This document shows positions 32,781-43,909 of a stretch of DNA of 64,000 nt, piece by piece. Both the position numbers and the translations under genes were made by a program. The notes beneath the pieces were generated by a model. It was not told the DNA's origin and ran no database searches. It saw nothing but the letters and a program-made list of their open reading frames with translations. The DNA comes from Podaxis mareebaensis (Eukaryota; Basidiomycota; Agaricomycetes; Agaricales; Agaricaceae): contig JAEUWP010000436.1 of assembly GCA_018524725.1 (NCBI GenBank), forward strand, positions 248,001-312,000. Direction: 5' to 3'. Numbering within the stretch: position 1 is the first letter of the stretch; every line of letters starts with the position of its first letter.

Positions 32781-34394
32781 TCAATGGTACTTGAAGAGCC
32801 AAGCATCATCAGGATCGTGAAAGTCACTCTCCGCAAAGAATTTAACCTTCCATCGCGGCCACTTCAACACCTCGATTTCCGGACCAGTCCGATCAATGTC
32901 CCATAGTGCACGGGTCAGGCCAACCATTGTCAATGATTTCAACTCCATTGCTAGTTCTTCTGCTGAGAGAGGCAGCCGCATATAGGTCCCGTAGATATGA
33001 AGGAACTTGAGACCCGACATTCCGGACAAGGTATTCATCTGAAGCCGTGAACTGTCAGCAATGTTTCTGGTATTAATGAGGGAAGGCTGGCTCACGAGAA
33101 TTGGCACGTGGTTTCCTGAGCTACTATTCCAAGACATCGCGAGCTGAAGTGCTTTGAGGCTCATAGGAAGATATGCGAGAAGCATTTCGAGGGTTTCCTC
33201 GTCGAGATCATCGGCACCGGTGTGGAGACCCAAAACCTCAAGACGCTGGAGTCCCCGAATATCTGCCAGCAGGGTTTCGATGTTAAACCATGCTGCATCC
33301 GGAAAGCGAAGATATAGACGGCGCAGATTACTGTGTGACTGAATGAAGCGAGAGACTGTCTCTATGTGTTCGTCATCGGGAAGTTCTCCCATCATCTCGC
33401 AGGATAAACGAAGTGATTGGAGCTTGGGGAAGGTCGGTTCTCGGGGTAGGCTCAAGCAAACGGTAATAAGGACGTCGCCTGTAATAGAGAGTTCCTCGAG
33501 AATGGGACAATGATGACAAATGAAATCGAGGTTGATGGGATCTTCATAGTTTTCACTGCTGACCTCGAGGACGGTGAGTTGATTGTATACCCAGACAGGT
33601 ATCCGGTCGACCCATACGGCGTCAAGGGAGAGGGCGTGTAGTCGATTATGAAGTGAAGGAGTGAAAGTTAGGGCAAATGCAGTATTTCCTGAGGGTGTTG
33701 GTGGCGCAATATGATCGCTAGCACCATCCTCCGGGTAATATATGATATTGCGGTATTCGAGGAAGTTGAGGTTCGGGAGTCTGTCCAGAACGTCTAGGAA
33801 GACATGACTGAGCAATATCGTGAGATACGCAGGGAATTCCTAGAGGAAATACTTACGTCGAGTAGAGGATATGTTGAACGGTGGGTGGAACAGCCTGAAG
33901 AATTCCCGTCAAAGCGTGATTCGACGAATCTGTCCCATAACAGCGGAGTGTGCGAAGGCATTTAAGAGCACCAAATGCTTTAGACAAAGTGACTAAATGA
34001 TTTTAACAAGACTATATGTTAGAAGCTGACCTGGAAGAGCTCATTTGACAGATTCACGTATTTCGAATATTGCCGGTGAGTCCGTGAAAACTACTACGGT
34101 CACATCTTTGATTAGACGGGCGAATTGCACGTCGTCCAGGATGCGATGGAGGATTTCCCATGACCTATGCATGAGCTTGTGCTCAACCTCCAACGCGAAA
34201 GGTTGATTATTCGTGTCTAGCATCTCGAGGATTTCGAATCCGCCTAGTACATAGAACTTGGCGGAGGAAAAGATAAAAGGCAGCGCGAGGTCATGGAAGA
34301 AGCGGGAGACCTGCAGAAGCGTCTTCTGCTGCGACACAGGCAGCCACGAGACCGCTTGAGACCATATTTCGGGAGGAAAGGAGCGAGGGTGCAT
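32781..34394 (-). CDS. F-box protein with leucine-rich-repeat-like C-terminus
   Basis: Likely substrate receptor of an SCF ubiquitin ligase. The start MHPRSFPPEIWSQAVSWLP at 34394 opens an F-box: FPPEIW, QQKTLLQVSRFFHDLALPF. Two introns join EI to LTLSKAFGALKCLRTL (acceptor near 33983) and LYST to HVFLDVLDRLPNLNFLEY (about 33816-33850). The rest shows irregular LRR-type text such as LEELSITGDV, LRRLYLRFPDA, LEVLGLHTG and LKFLHIYGTYM. It ends DDAWLFKYH at TGA 32781-32783. About 480 residues. Agaricomycetes carry very many such genes; the target is unknown. Confidence 0.8.
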
Positions 34395-34588
34395 GTTGGA
34401 AAGAGAAGACAGTGGATTGTAATTGACTGTTGTTGACTCTGAGCCTGGATCAGATTCCCATCCTCCCCGCGCTTTTGTTCCCCAAACTTGTCAGTCTGAC
34501 TCGTGGTCAAACCAGACCCCCTGTGATTCACTCTCCACACGACCGCGCATAAATTCAGCAATGCACTGCTTTGACTTCTCATCCCACC

Positions 34589-37500
34589 ATGACTAACGGA
34601 AAGGCCTCACTTTCGGCCACCAATATCGCCAAATATCACCACCTCAACTGCGACCAATACCTCTGGAACATATATAATAAGCCTATTGCCAACACAGAAT
34701 CCCCCAAGAACGCGTCAGAAATATCCAAAGCCCAGTTTCAGAGGGGCGAAGAATGGGAAGCAACTTTACTCGCGTGGCTCGACAAGTCAAATCTGCTCTT
34801 GCGAGTGCCTCCAATCCCAATGGAGGCAGACATTCTTATGGAGAATATCCTGGCAGATGACAGAAAGCACTTTTTCATCGCGGGTTTACACTTCTGGCCT
34901 CCTCAAAGCCAATTGTCGCAACGATTTGAGGCTTTCGATACCCAACCTGTAACTTTTGGTTTGGGAAAGCCAGATCTAGTCGAAGTTGTGCGTAAAGGCG
35001 ATAAGGTGGTGTGGAAGGTCATAGATGCTAAGGCGTCAAAATCTGTGAAGGTCCGTGTCGAATCACACCCTAATTGTGCAGCACTCAGCCTCGCAGTAGA
35101 CATCTCATCATGCCCAAATATATTTCTACACTCTGTGCTTGAAGTATATTCTTGAACACGCGTTTTTTGAAGACACAAATAGTGCTGGAATATGGCTGCC
35201 TCCTTCCGAAGGATTTGACTTCGACAACCCCAGTCTTGCCGATATCAAGACCATTGACATCACACTCCTGTCTGGACCTCTCGACGCCTTCTTATTTCGA
35301 CGCCTTCCTCTCATCCTCGCACAACGCCGCGACCAAGTTGAATGGCATCTAAATCCTTTGTGCAAGACGTGTAAATTCGTTTCGGACTGCACAGCCAAGA
35401 CGGTTGAAACTGGCCAACTGGGTAAAATACCTAATCTTTCCGTGGAAGAAGCGCATGTATTGAAGGACTTGCTCCGACTCGGCAGAGGTCGTTTGGAGCC
35501 AGCCCCTGAACCTCTGACTGACATTGAAGAGCTTCACAAATTGGTCAACACCGATGGGCTTCTCAAGAGGATTGCTGCACATGGATCCGGCACGGTCAAG
35601 AAATCGAGACAAATGTTAGCGATTCCTCGCCAGAAAAGGCTAGCTTCGTCGACCACCAGTCCTGTTATCGAAGCTGCCAGGAGCGGACAAATACAGGTAC
35701 GCATATATGCTGATTGGTATATGTGTTGCTCATATCTCGTCAACGTTAGGCGATTCAACGCATGAATTACACCTGCCCCTCGAAGGAGGATATAGCAATC
35801 ATACTTTCCTTCATCGCGGACCCTTCCTCAGCTGATCAGGGCCTTAGAACCTTCTGTATTACCATCCATACCTCCGAAAACCTTCCACTGCCTCGTCTCA
35901 GTATTGGCAAAGGAGAGGAGCTTGTTACTACCTTGGCAAACGTCATACGATTCATTATTGGCCTACAAGCAAACCACAAACCCTTGACAACCCAGTTCTA
36001 TGTCTGGTCCAAAAACGATCGCAGCATCCTCCAAGCGAACATCATCCACGCAGCCCTGTCCTCGGATACGAACACAGACGATGCACGTCTTTGCATCGGT
36101 GCACTTGCCCAGGGCGCCGCCTTGCTCCAAACAGCTTACCAACCTCTTCTCCTTTCCGGTGCCCTCCTCGCCTTTTTATCCAAAAAGAAACGGTCGAAAA
36201 GGGAGTACCAGGCCTGTCTGGAGAGGATGGATCTACCAACCACTGGAACCGTGGAAGAGTGCCGAAAGCGGGTTGAAGCTGCCATTAAACACCGCATCGA
36301 GGAGAAGAATGACGCATCGAGGATAAGTCGAAAACAATGTGAACTCGGACAAATTTCGCGTGTGGTCATACTTAAGAAGGAGGTGGAGAGACTATTCGCG
36401 TTGCCTGTTCCTGGGTACTGGGATCTACCTGAATGCTTCGAGGCGATGCTGTCACCAGTGGCTGTGGGAGTGTGTCCTTCAGAAGAGGAGTTGTTCCGCG
36501 TATATAGGCACGGGACGATCTCCGAACTTCAGAAGCTGTTGGAAGTGCGCAATCACGCCATCCACTCTGTTCTTTTGAACATGCGGGAAAAGGTGCGGTC
36601 CTCCAACGGGACTCAGTTGCTAGTGAACGAGGCAAAGGTTTTATCGGTCAACTTTATGGATCTGTGTCGTAATGACACGCTGCGAAAACTCTTCTACATG
36701 CAGCAGGTGTGTACGGAATCGCTTCTTAGAAAGCAGACACTCAACGCCGAGTCTATAGTTTGAGGTCCTAACAAAGCTGATGGAACTATGGAACTCTCGC
36801 ATAGACGGTTGTCCAGACGCTCCCGTCCTCGAATTTCGCAATGCGAAACCGGGTAGCAAAGGCACTGAATGCGCGTTCAAGCTCGTTTCCGGAATTCTCG
36901 ACGTACCGCCAGACAGGGACCATCCCTTCTACGACAAGCTGCTCGTCAAGGATGTCACATCCGAGAATGATACGGAGAGCACTATTCCAGTGGAAGCATT
37001 ATTTGATGATCTTGCAGTATCGGGCTATGTGTTCCCTCTGAATAGGTACACCAAACCGAACTGGGAAACACAGCCGACCATCGTCCAACAGCAGTTGGCT
37101 GTAGCGGATGTCAAAGACATTAAGGCTATAGGTCGCGAAACTATCGTCACACTCCGTATCTGGGGCACCTGGAAGACTCAATTCGAGCCTGGAGTACAAT
37201 ATCGACTCTCACCTCGCTTCGTCGACTTCAACACAACTAAAGTTCTCTCCTCCCTCTTTGAGATCGACCTGCAATGTGAAACTGACGCTAGCTCGAACGC
37301 ATCGGGGGTAGCGAAGGATTTGGTGGAAGTACCATATTTGCAGTTGATTGAAGAGCCGCATATGTTCGGGCACACCCCCATGCCAGAGAAGAGCTTGAAG
37401 ATTGAAGGGGATATCCAAAAGTTGTTTAGGGATCTTGGGGGACTCGGAAACGTAAATGCAGGGTCGTTGGTACTGAAGCCTTCACAGCACAAAGCTGTGC

Positions 37501-39271
37501 AAAGGATTTTGACGAACAGGCTCTCAGTTATCTGGGGTCCGCCTGGTGAGTGTTCTCCTCGCATCCCATATTACGGGCTCCTGAAGGGGGATATGATTGA
37601 CTAGGAACGGGGAAAACCTATACGATTTGCCTTGCACTTCTGCGGTTATTGGAGGTGGAGAGGAGGCTGGATAATTATGATCAGAGGATCATTTTCCTGA
37701 CTGCGATGACGCATGCGGCGATCGAAGCCATGTTGAATAAGTTATCGTTTTTGATGGATTGCTACCGGACTATTGCTTCTCTTCCAACCGAGTGGTTGGA
37801 CGATTTAAAAGTTGAACGTGTGGTACAAGGGGGTGATCATGCTGGACCATCGCATACTCATCTGGTTCACATATATGCGGGTACTTTATACCAAGTGAGT
37901 CCATCTATCATTCTACATGCATTGGAAGCGCGCCCAAGACACCATACTGCTAGCTGTATAACTTCGCCAAGAACCGCAACCTCGAGGTCGATATATTGGT
38001 TGTAGATGAAGCAGGTCAAATTGCCCTTGGATCATTATCCCTCGTCATGCGTTCCTTGTCCTCCGCGGGCCGACTCATTGTCGCTGGAGACTCAGAGCAG
38101 CTTGCGCCTATACTGAGTGCTCAGTATCCTCAGCTACATGAACGATGCTTGTTCGGATCCGTGTTGGATTGTTTGATGTATTCGAGAACATCGAGCAAGA
38201 AGAACAAATCCCCCCCTCTGGAAGTGTCCGAATCCTCGGATGATATTATGGCATCCCAAGGAACAGTTGTCCAGCTCACGGAAAACTTCAGGTGCGTGCC
38301 CAATCTTCTGGAATGAACCCTCAACCAAAACCTGAGTTGATGTACAGGTTGAACCCGGACCTCGGAGAATTTGTCTCCACGATCTACTCGCGCCAGTTCA
38401 AACCGCAAAAAGTCCAAGCTCGGCAACTCGCAGTTGCGCTCAAACGCGCCGAAGATACTGTTATTGAAGGACTATGGATATCCGAAGGCGTGTCTGAAGC
38501 AGTCCGTCGCTTCCTCATGTCCCTGTCCAACGTTATGCTACGTAAACCCCAAAATCTCCTCAAACCTCCTTGGCTTCAGCTCACACCTGAAGAAACCACG
38601 GGAATCACAACGAACTTGACTCTCAGCCACCAGCCGATATCCCTCGCTCTCATCCGGTTGAAGACATGGTCGATAGTATCAAATCATGTAGCATATGAGA
38701 TGCATGTTCACGGGGAGGCAGCCGTTGCCGCTAGTTTGGTAGAATTCATCAGGAAGTGTTCGCCTGATGATAATATCTTCGTTGCAACTCCGCACCGGAT
38801 CCAGCGCGAGGCAGTCAAGAATGCACTGCAGCAGTCGAGGAGGCACACTCCTCTGCAGGAAGGGTTTAGGAACTTGAAGCTGGGCTTGCATTCGGTTGGC
38901 GGGCAGGTTACTGTGGATACTATTGAGAGATTGCAAGGTGGGCTGTCAGTTGGTGACAAATGAGGAGAGAATAGCTGATCTCGCAATTCGTAGGTTCGGA
39001 AGCTGCTTTTGTCATCTGCCTGTTTTCTCTGCCTCCGTCGCACACGGCAGACCTTGGGTTCCTGTTGGAACGGAGGAGACTGAATGTTGCGATTAGTCGA
39101 GCCAAAACACTATGCATCCTTGTCACGTCCGACGAGGTCCTCCGACCTTCGGTACGGATTCTGGCGAACGAGGACACAGCAAAGGGTTACGCTTTCTTGA
39201 AGGCATACGAGGCTAGAGCTTGGTCTTATGATCTCTCAGTCAACTTGGACGATGTTCGCGAAGACTTTTAG
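34589..39271 (+). CDS. Fe-S RecB/Cas4-type nuclease fused to UPF1-like SF1 helicase
   Basis: Large two-enzyme protein. N-terminal PD-(D/E)XK nuclease: lone Cys in HHLNCDQYLW (residue 21), GKPDLVEV (metal Asp), KVIDAKAS (D-x-K) and, after an intron, HHAQIYFYTLCLKY (Q-x3-Y motif). Then CKTCKFVSDC gives C-x2-C-x5-C. One early plus three late Cys is the iron-sulphur arrangement of Cas4, AddB and Dna2 nucleases. The C-terminal SF1 helicase has WGPPGTGKTYT split by an intron near 37545-37605, VDEAGQ, GDSEQL, LTENFR, VDTIERLQGSEAAF and RRRLNVAISRAK. The middle is about 500 residues without clear motifs. Start MTNGKASLS is at 34589, stop TAG at 39271. The layout resembles bacterial TM0106-type RecB nuclease-helicases and Dna2, but the helicase half is UPF1-like. 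A DNA or RNA processing role is inferred. Confidence 0.8.
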
Positions 39272-39478
39272 CAGTATGCTCGATAACATTACCCCTAACA
39301 ATACTCTTGTGATGTTCTGCTTCTGTGATTTGTTGATGGAAATTATAAATGGCGTAAAAGTTAAAACCTTTACCACGACGTCATACACTGTGCCTGGATC
39401 CATCAACACTGCGACTGAGCGCTTCCACTGATCATCTCTATCCACCCTCACCGTCATCTGTAGCCCCGGGCCTTGACT

Positions 39479-40833
39479 ATGTTCAACAGACCAAACTTAG
39501 GCTTTCCCCAAAGCCCACCTCGCCAGGACTTCGACACGCCAATCCGACAAACTGACTCCGACGCTGCGGTAGCAAGGTTATCAGCTGTCCAAAAGCGCTA
39601 TATCAATGACCCATTCGTCAAATATTTCGTGCCCAGAGCGCAATTTCAGCCGCCTCGTCCGCCACTGATTAACATTGGGACGTATGTTCGGACTAAGGGC
39701 ATCGACGATCTTGTGGAGGAATGGTTGAAACTCGCGGAGAACACGGGGAAGCAATGCCAGATTGTGAGTTTAGGTGCAGGAACTGATACTCGATTTTGGC
39801 GCATCGCGGTATGAGATCTCTGTTTGATGCTTTGCATGGGCAAAGCCCAGCTTGACGAAGTAATTTATACGTAGGTAGACGGGACCACACAAGGATGTGA
39901 TAAGGAGTTACATCGAGGTTGACTTCGCGGAGGTTACAAGCAAGAAATCAATGAGCATCAAAAAGAGCAAGGAACTCATGGAGGTTTTAGGGAGCCCGGA
40001 GGACGTCAAACTTGGTATTTTCTATATGCATTATTACTATAGATCTTGAATTAACAGTTTGTTTTATGTGCCTAGCACGAGGGGGGGCAGTGTTGCATTC
40101 GCCCAAGTATCATCTACTGGCTGCAGACCTCCGAAGCGATCCCGTTAATACCCTGCAAGATCCATTAACAAAACCTCGGGAAGGCTCAGGCGAACCCATA
40201 CTATCGCCCCAGTGTCCAACACTCCTGCTTTGTGAATGCGTGCTAGCGTATATGGCGATCGAAGTCTCGTCACGGCTCCTCCGGTGGTTTGTAAACTACT
40301 TCTCGGCCAACGACGATGGCGAGGCGGCGCAGGCGAATGGCCCTCTCGGGTGCATCATCTACGAGATGTTCGGACTTGACGATCCGTTTGGCAGGGTGAT
40401 GTTGAATAACCTCCGGGTGAGTATATGCACTACCAACGATGTGGATCCGGGGGGGCTGAGTTCACTCAGGCCCGCAACGTTACTTTGCCTGGAGCAGAGC
40501 CATTGGCGACATTGGATTCACTGGTGGCGCGTTTCCTTGGTACTGGCTTCCATGGAGGTCGCGCGGTGACGCTGAAGGAGATCCGCAAGTCGTACATTGA
40601 ACCCAAGGAACTCGTGAGGTATGCCTCGCTCTTGAAAGCTCTTCACTTGTGTTGAAAAGTCGTTCAGGATATCGAAATTAGAAATGTTGGATGAGACCGA
40701 GGAACTCGAGTTAGTCCTTGCGCACTACGCGATTAGTTGGGGCACCCTCATTCCGAACCCTGCCGATAAGGAGGTATGGAGCAACTGGAGTCTGAAAGAG
40801 AAAGAACAATCAGAGGAGGAACGCCCATTCTAG
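39479..40833 (+). CDS. PPM1: Leucine carboxyl methyltransferase (PP2A methyltransferase)
   Basis: Methylates the C-terminal leucine of the PP2A catalytic subunit, steering holoenzyme assembly. Seen: DAAVARLSAVQKRYINDPF, PLINIGTYVRTKGIDDLV, SAM-binding VSLGAGTDTRFWRI, IEVDFAEVTSKK, HLLAADLRSDP, TLLLCECVLAYM, YEMFGLDDPFGRVM and AISWGTLIPNP near the end. Several short introns, e.g. near 39810-39875 and 40015-40077, are required to keep frame. Start MFNRPNLGF is at 39479, stop TAG at 40831-40833. About 345 residues, normal for LCMT1/PPM1 and distinct from the longer tRNA-modifying PPM2/TYW4, which has a Kelch tail. Confidence 0.93.
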
Positions 40834-42250
40834 TTGTTGGATACGACCTGTGAAATAATTCATAAATCAGCAATCAGTTGAGGTAAATATGTTGCAAGAA
40901 TGTCAGAGAGAAGATTTAGAATCTCGTACAACTCATCCAAGAGCGGGTGAGCAAGGCTCATTCCTCTTGTCGTAAGCAAAAGGGATACAAAATTTTCATC
41001 AGTCTGGCACAAACCGGAGAAACACTCACCAGTTTAGCAATCGTGTTGAGTAATGTTGAAGGAGAGTTGCAGAATGACAAAGTTAAGAACATCCGTTCCC
41101 ACACTCATTCCAACTGCACCGCCACCATCCGCAGTGCTGGAAATTTCTACGAAGTCCCCGTCCAAGCAACAGGCCTGCAAGCCGAACGGGGGTTATTAAA
41201 CTACAGTAAAATGATGCTATGTAGTCGGGTAGATCACCACACATTTTAACCAGCAACAGAATCGTGTAACCGAATATTCGATGAAACATCAGGCTCACGC
41301 CTCCGGCCTCGGAGGCAAGGCACATGCTGGGGCCATTCTTCCGACGCCACACCTCCTTCGGCTCACTTGCATCTGAATGTACCAGCCATCTTCGAGATTC
41401 GAAGTTCTCCAGTAGATAACGCTCGGTTCCAGATTGCCGCCGTCGGCAAACCCCCCAATATCACTTTTCAGTGATGCACTCCATGTCTTCTTGATGATAG
41501 AGAAGGGTGTCCCTCCAAATTCGTGGGCGATATCATAATAGGCTAGGATGGCATCCGTATACACCGGCAAAACGAGTCCTATGGAACACATTTCTTCACC
41601 GAGAAAGCCGAGAGAAGTAATTCGTCAACACACGGTAGTCCCGGCTCGCATCTTCTCGTAGTGGCGTGGGCCGGGGTGGCCTCATCGCCTTCTCGCGGAG
41701 CTCCGGCTGGTACAGTCTTTGCCTATCCTCATACAATTGGTCTGAAGCCCTCAAACGGGCAAGACTTTGACGATTGAACCTACGTCTCGTTACTGTCCCA
41801 ACCCATTCGGCAACGGTGGCCGAGTGGTCAGGGGTAAAGAAGAGCGGAGGGTAAGAAATGAGGAACCATCGGCTGAGCAGGTTTACCGTAGTCGTTTCAA
41901 AAACATAGAACCGAAAGAGCAGCGCCGTATTAGGGGCAATTCATTCCGCTCGAAGAAGATAAGGGGTGAAGGTGATATAGATGACGTCACATACGTAAAG
42001 TGTTCGGAATTGGGGGCTAATTAACCAAGCTGTGCTGGAGCCTTCCGTGCCCTCCCTTCAGTCAATACATCGGAGGCAGAACACAGCCTAGACCACTACG
42101 AGAACCTGATCCTACGACCACTCCCTAGGATGCCGGAGAAGAAATATGTGGCGCTCTGCACAACCCCCAAAACGAAAGCAAGGTAGAGTTGTCATCGTTC
42201 ATTATTCGGGGACGAACCACAAAGGGCTTAGAATATTATGAAATAAGCTT
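40834..42250. other. Region with only a weak coding candidate
   Basis: A plus-strand tract of short open frames shows nothing recognisable. One minus-strand frame (41295-41591) is listed separately. The rest seems non-coding. Confidence 0.4.
41295..41591 (-). CDS. Uncertain protein fragment
   Basis: A minus-strand frame reads LVLPVYTDAILAYYDIAHE, FGGTPFSIIKKTWSAS and VIYWRTSNLEDGWYIQM, which has protein-like composition, but there is no known family and no clear flanking exons. It could be one exon of a small gene or a remnant. Not recognised. Confidence 0.2.
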   Translation of the reverse strand: MCSIGLVLPVYTDAILAYYDIAHEFGGTPFSIIKKTWSASLKSDIGGFADGGNLEPSVIYWRTSNLEDGWYIQMQVSRRRCGVGRMAPACALPPRPEA

Positions 42251-43039
42251 ACAAAGTAGAGGCAATCATCCATGCCTCGTGTCTAAATGCTGTCACTGCA
42301 TCCGTGTCCGCCGTCTGACCAGTACTCCACGCCCTCTGTTCCATCGAATACGCCAGATCAGTGAATGCCTTTGCACAATCACGATGTCCCACTGGGAACG
42401 TGTTGAGAATCTCGCGATGGGTAAAGATGGCCTCGAGGTACTCTCCGCCTGTGAATGGATGATTGTCGAACTGTTCGCGGATGGTTTGAAGATATGCGCA
42501 GCCGCAGACTTCGCTTGGTATCGCTGGGATAGGGTTGGCTGTTGCTTCGATGGGGAGGCTGAGGTTGCCCACGTTGGTTGAGGTTATGGTGTTCACGTTG
42601 CTGCTGCTTGAGCTTGAACTGGAATAGTCCGAGCCCCCGTCGGACTGTAAGGTTACACATCAGGATCAGAAAGGCGCTTAGTTGGAATAGAGCGGTCATT
42701 TCCGCAAGAGTGACGTACGTGGTAGTTCACCTCGTCCATGGGATCGTCTCGCTCGTTTAGTCCAACCAAGGGTGTCCGGACTGTAAGTACGGAACTTGCA
42801 TATCTTGCGGGATCCTTTCTCCAGTCGGAGTGTCAGTGGCAAAGCTAATCTCTACCAAATCGCTGGATCAACTCACTCTCGTTGGACTGTCAATCTTCAT
42901 TGTCTGCAGTAGGCTACACAAATCCATTTCAAATGGTATCTCCTGTCCATTATACGGAGATTCAATAACCTGAATGACATCGAGGGGTTTAGCTACTTAC
43001 ATTGTGATAAACATTCGCAGTATCCAAGTTATGCATCAT
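42251..43039 (-). CDS. Uncharacterised protein, Ser-rich linker plus helical C-terminal domain
   Basis: Not recognised by name. Four exons connect with good GT...AG borders: MMHNLDTANVYHN (start 43039), VIESPYNGQEIPFEMDL...TMKIDSPTR, DPARYASSVLTVRTPLVG...DEVNYH, and a last exon beginning SDGGSDYSSSSSSS. The last exon includes CGCAYLQTIREQFDNHPF, AIFTHREILNTFPVGHRDC and AFTDLAYSMEQRAW. These read as amphipathic helices with TPR-like spacing. It ends IASTL at TAA 42249-42251. An alternative splice from the donor overlapping that stop would add APHISSPAS, ending near 42130. Function unknown. Confidence 0.5.
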
Positions 43040-43909
43040 CGCTTCAAGATCAAACCGGAAAGTGAAAAGGACACAAAAGAGCCAAAGAGGACCAAGATTG
43101 CAGAAAGAGGAAGGTGATGGTGGTAGTAGTAACCAAAGGGTGAATGACGTAGATTATAGCTTTTGTACCCCAACGTGCCCCACTGGCAAGTACTACTGCG
43201 AAACTATACGGAGAGAACGTGGTTGCGGTCCAGAATGAACCGGGAATGAGAGCTTGAACCTCGTGTGGCGAGCAAGGCGAGAGTCCCAGACTCGTACTGC
43301 CAGTTCTGACTCGAATCGTTTAACTGGTCTGCCTCAAGGCCGCTTGCTCCCAGTGGCTGCAGACGCGTGTCAGAGTGTTGGATCCGTGCAGGTGATAAGC
43401 TAAATCTGGCCTCTTCTCTGTGAGTATCATTCACCATTTCCCCATCCAATCGCCCTAAACGCATATCCAGCTGATGATCCGGGGATCTTCCGTTCTAACA
43501 TGAGCGAAGAAGCTTCGAAACGGGAGGCCAGGGTGCCGGAGTGCCTCACCCACAACTCGTTTCCTGAGGAACCCAAGCTAAAAATAGACAACTCGTGCCA
43601 ACTACGACCAAGAATATCTGTCTCTCCAGCTCTCCTCGCCCTCGGGGAACAAGATTAGCTAGGGAAAAGTACGGACTACGATTCTGCCCAGTAGCAGTGA
43701 CTATGATGCAATTTATGGACAACTAATGTATCAATAATGTAGGTATAGGAGTGGAACGCGGATGCCAGAACGCAAAATGAGAGAATCGTGATAAGTTGCA
43801 GGAATTATGTCAGAGGTAAGGTATACTGCTCAGATCACTTTGACGGGAAATCAAAGCCTATAAGGAAAGCAAAGCCTATAAGGAACCAGGCCTACAAGGA
43901 ACCAAGCGA
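43040..43909. other. Intergenic region 3' of TRK
   Basis: About 870 bases between the start of the uncharacterised gene and the TRK stop. Short open frames only. It includes a small tandem repeat at 43852-43905. Confidence 0.5.
43852..43905. repeat. Short tandem repeat, about 18-bp unit, three copies
   Basis: Unit CAAAGCCTATAAGGAA plus two bases, two near-exact copies and a third diverged one (AGGCCTACAAGGAACC). It abuts the TRK stop codon, so it lies in its 3' untranslated region. Confidence 0.7.
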
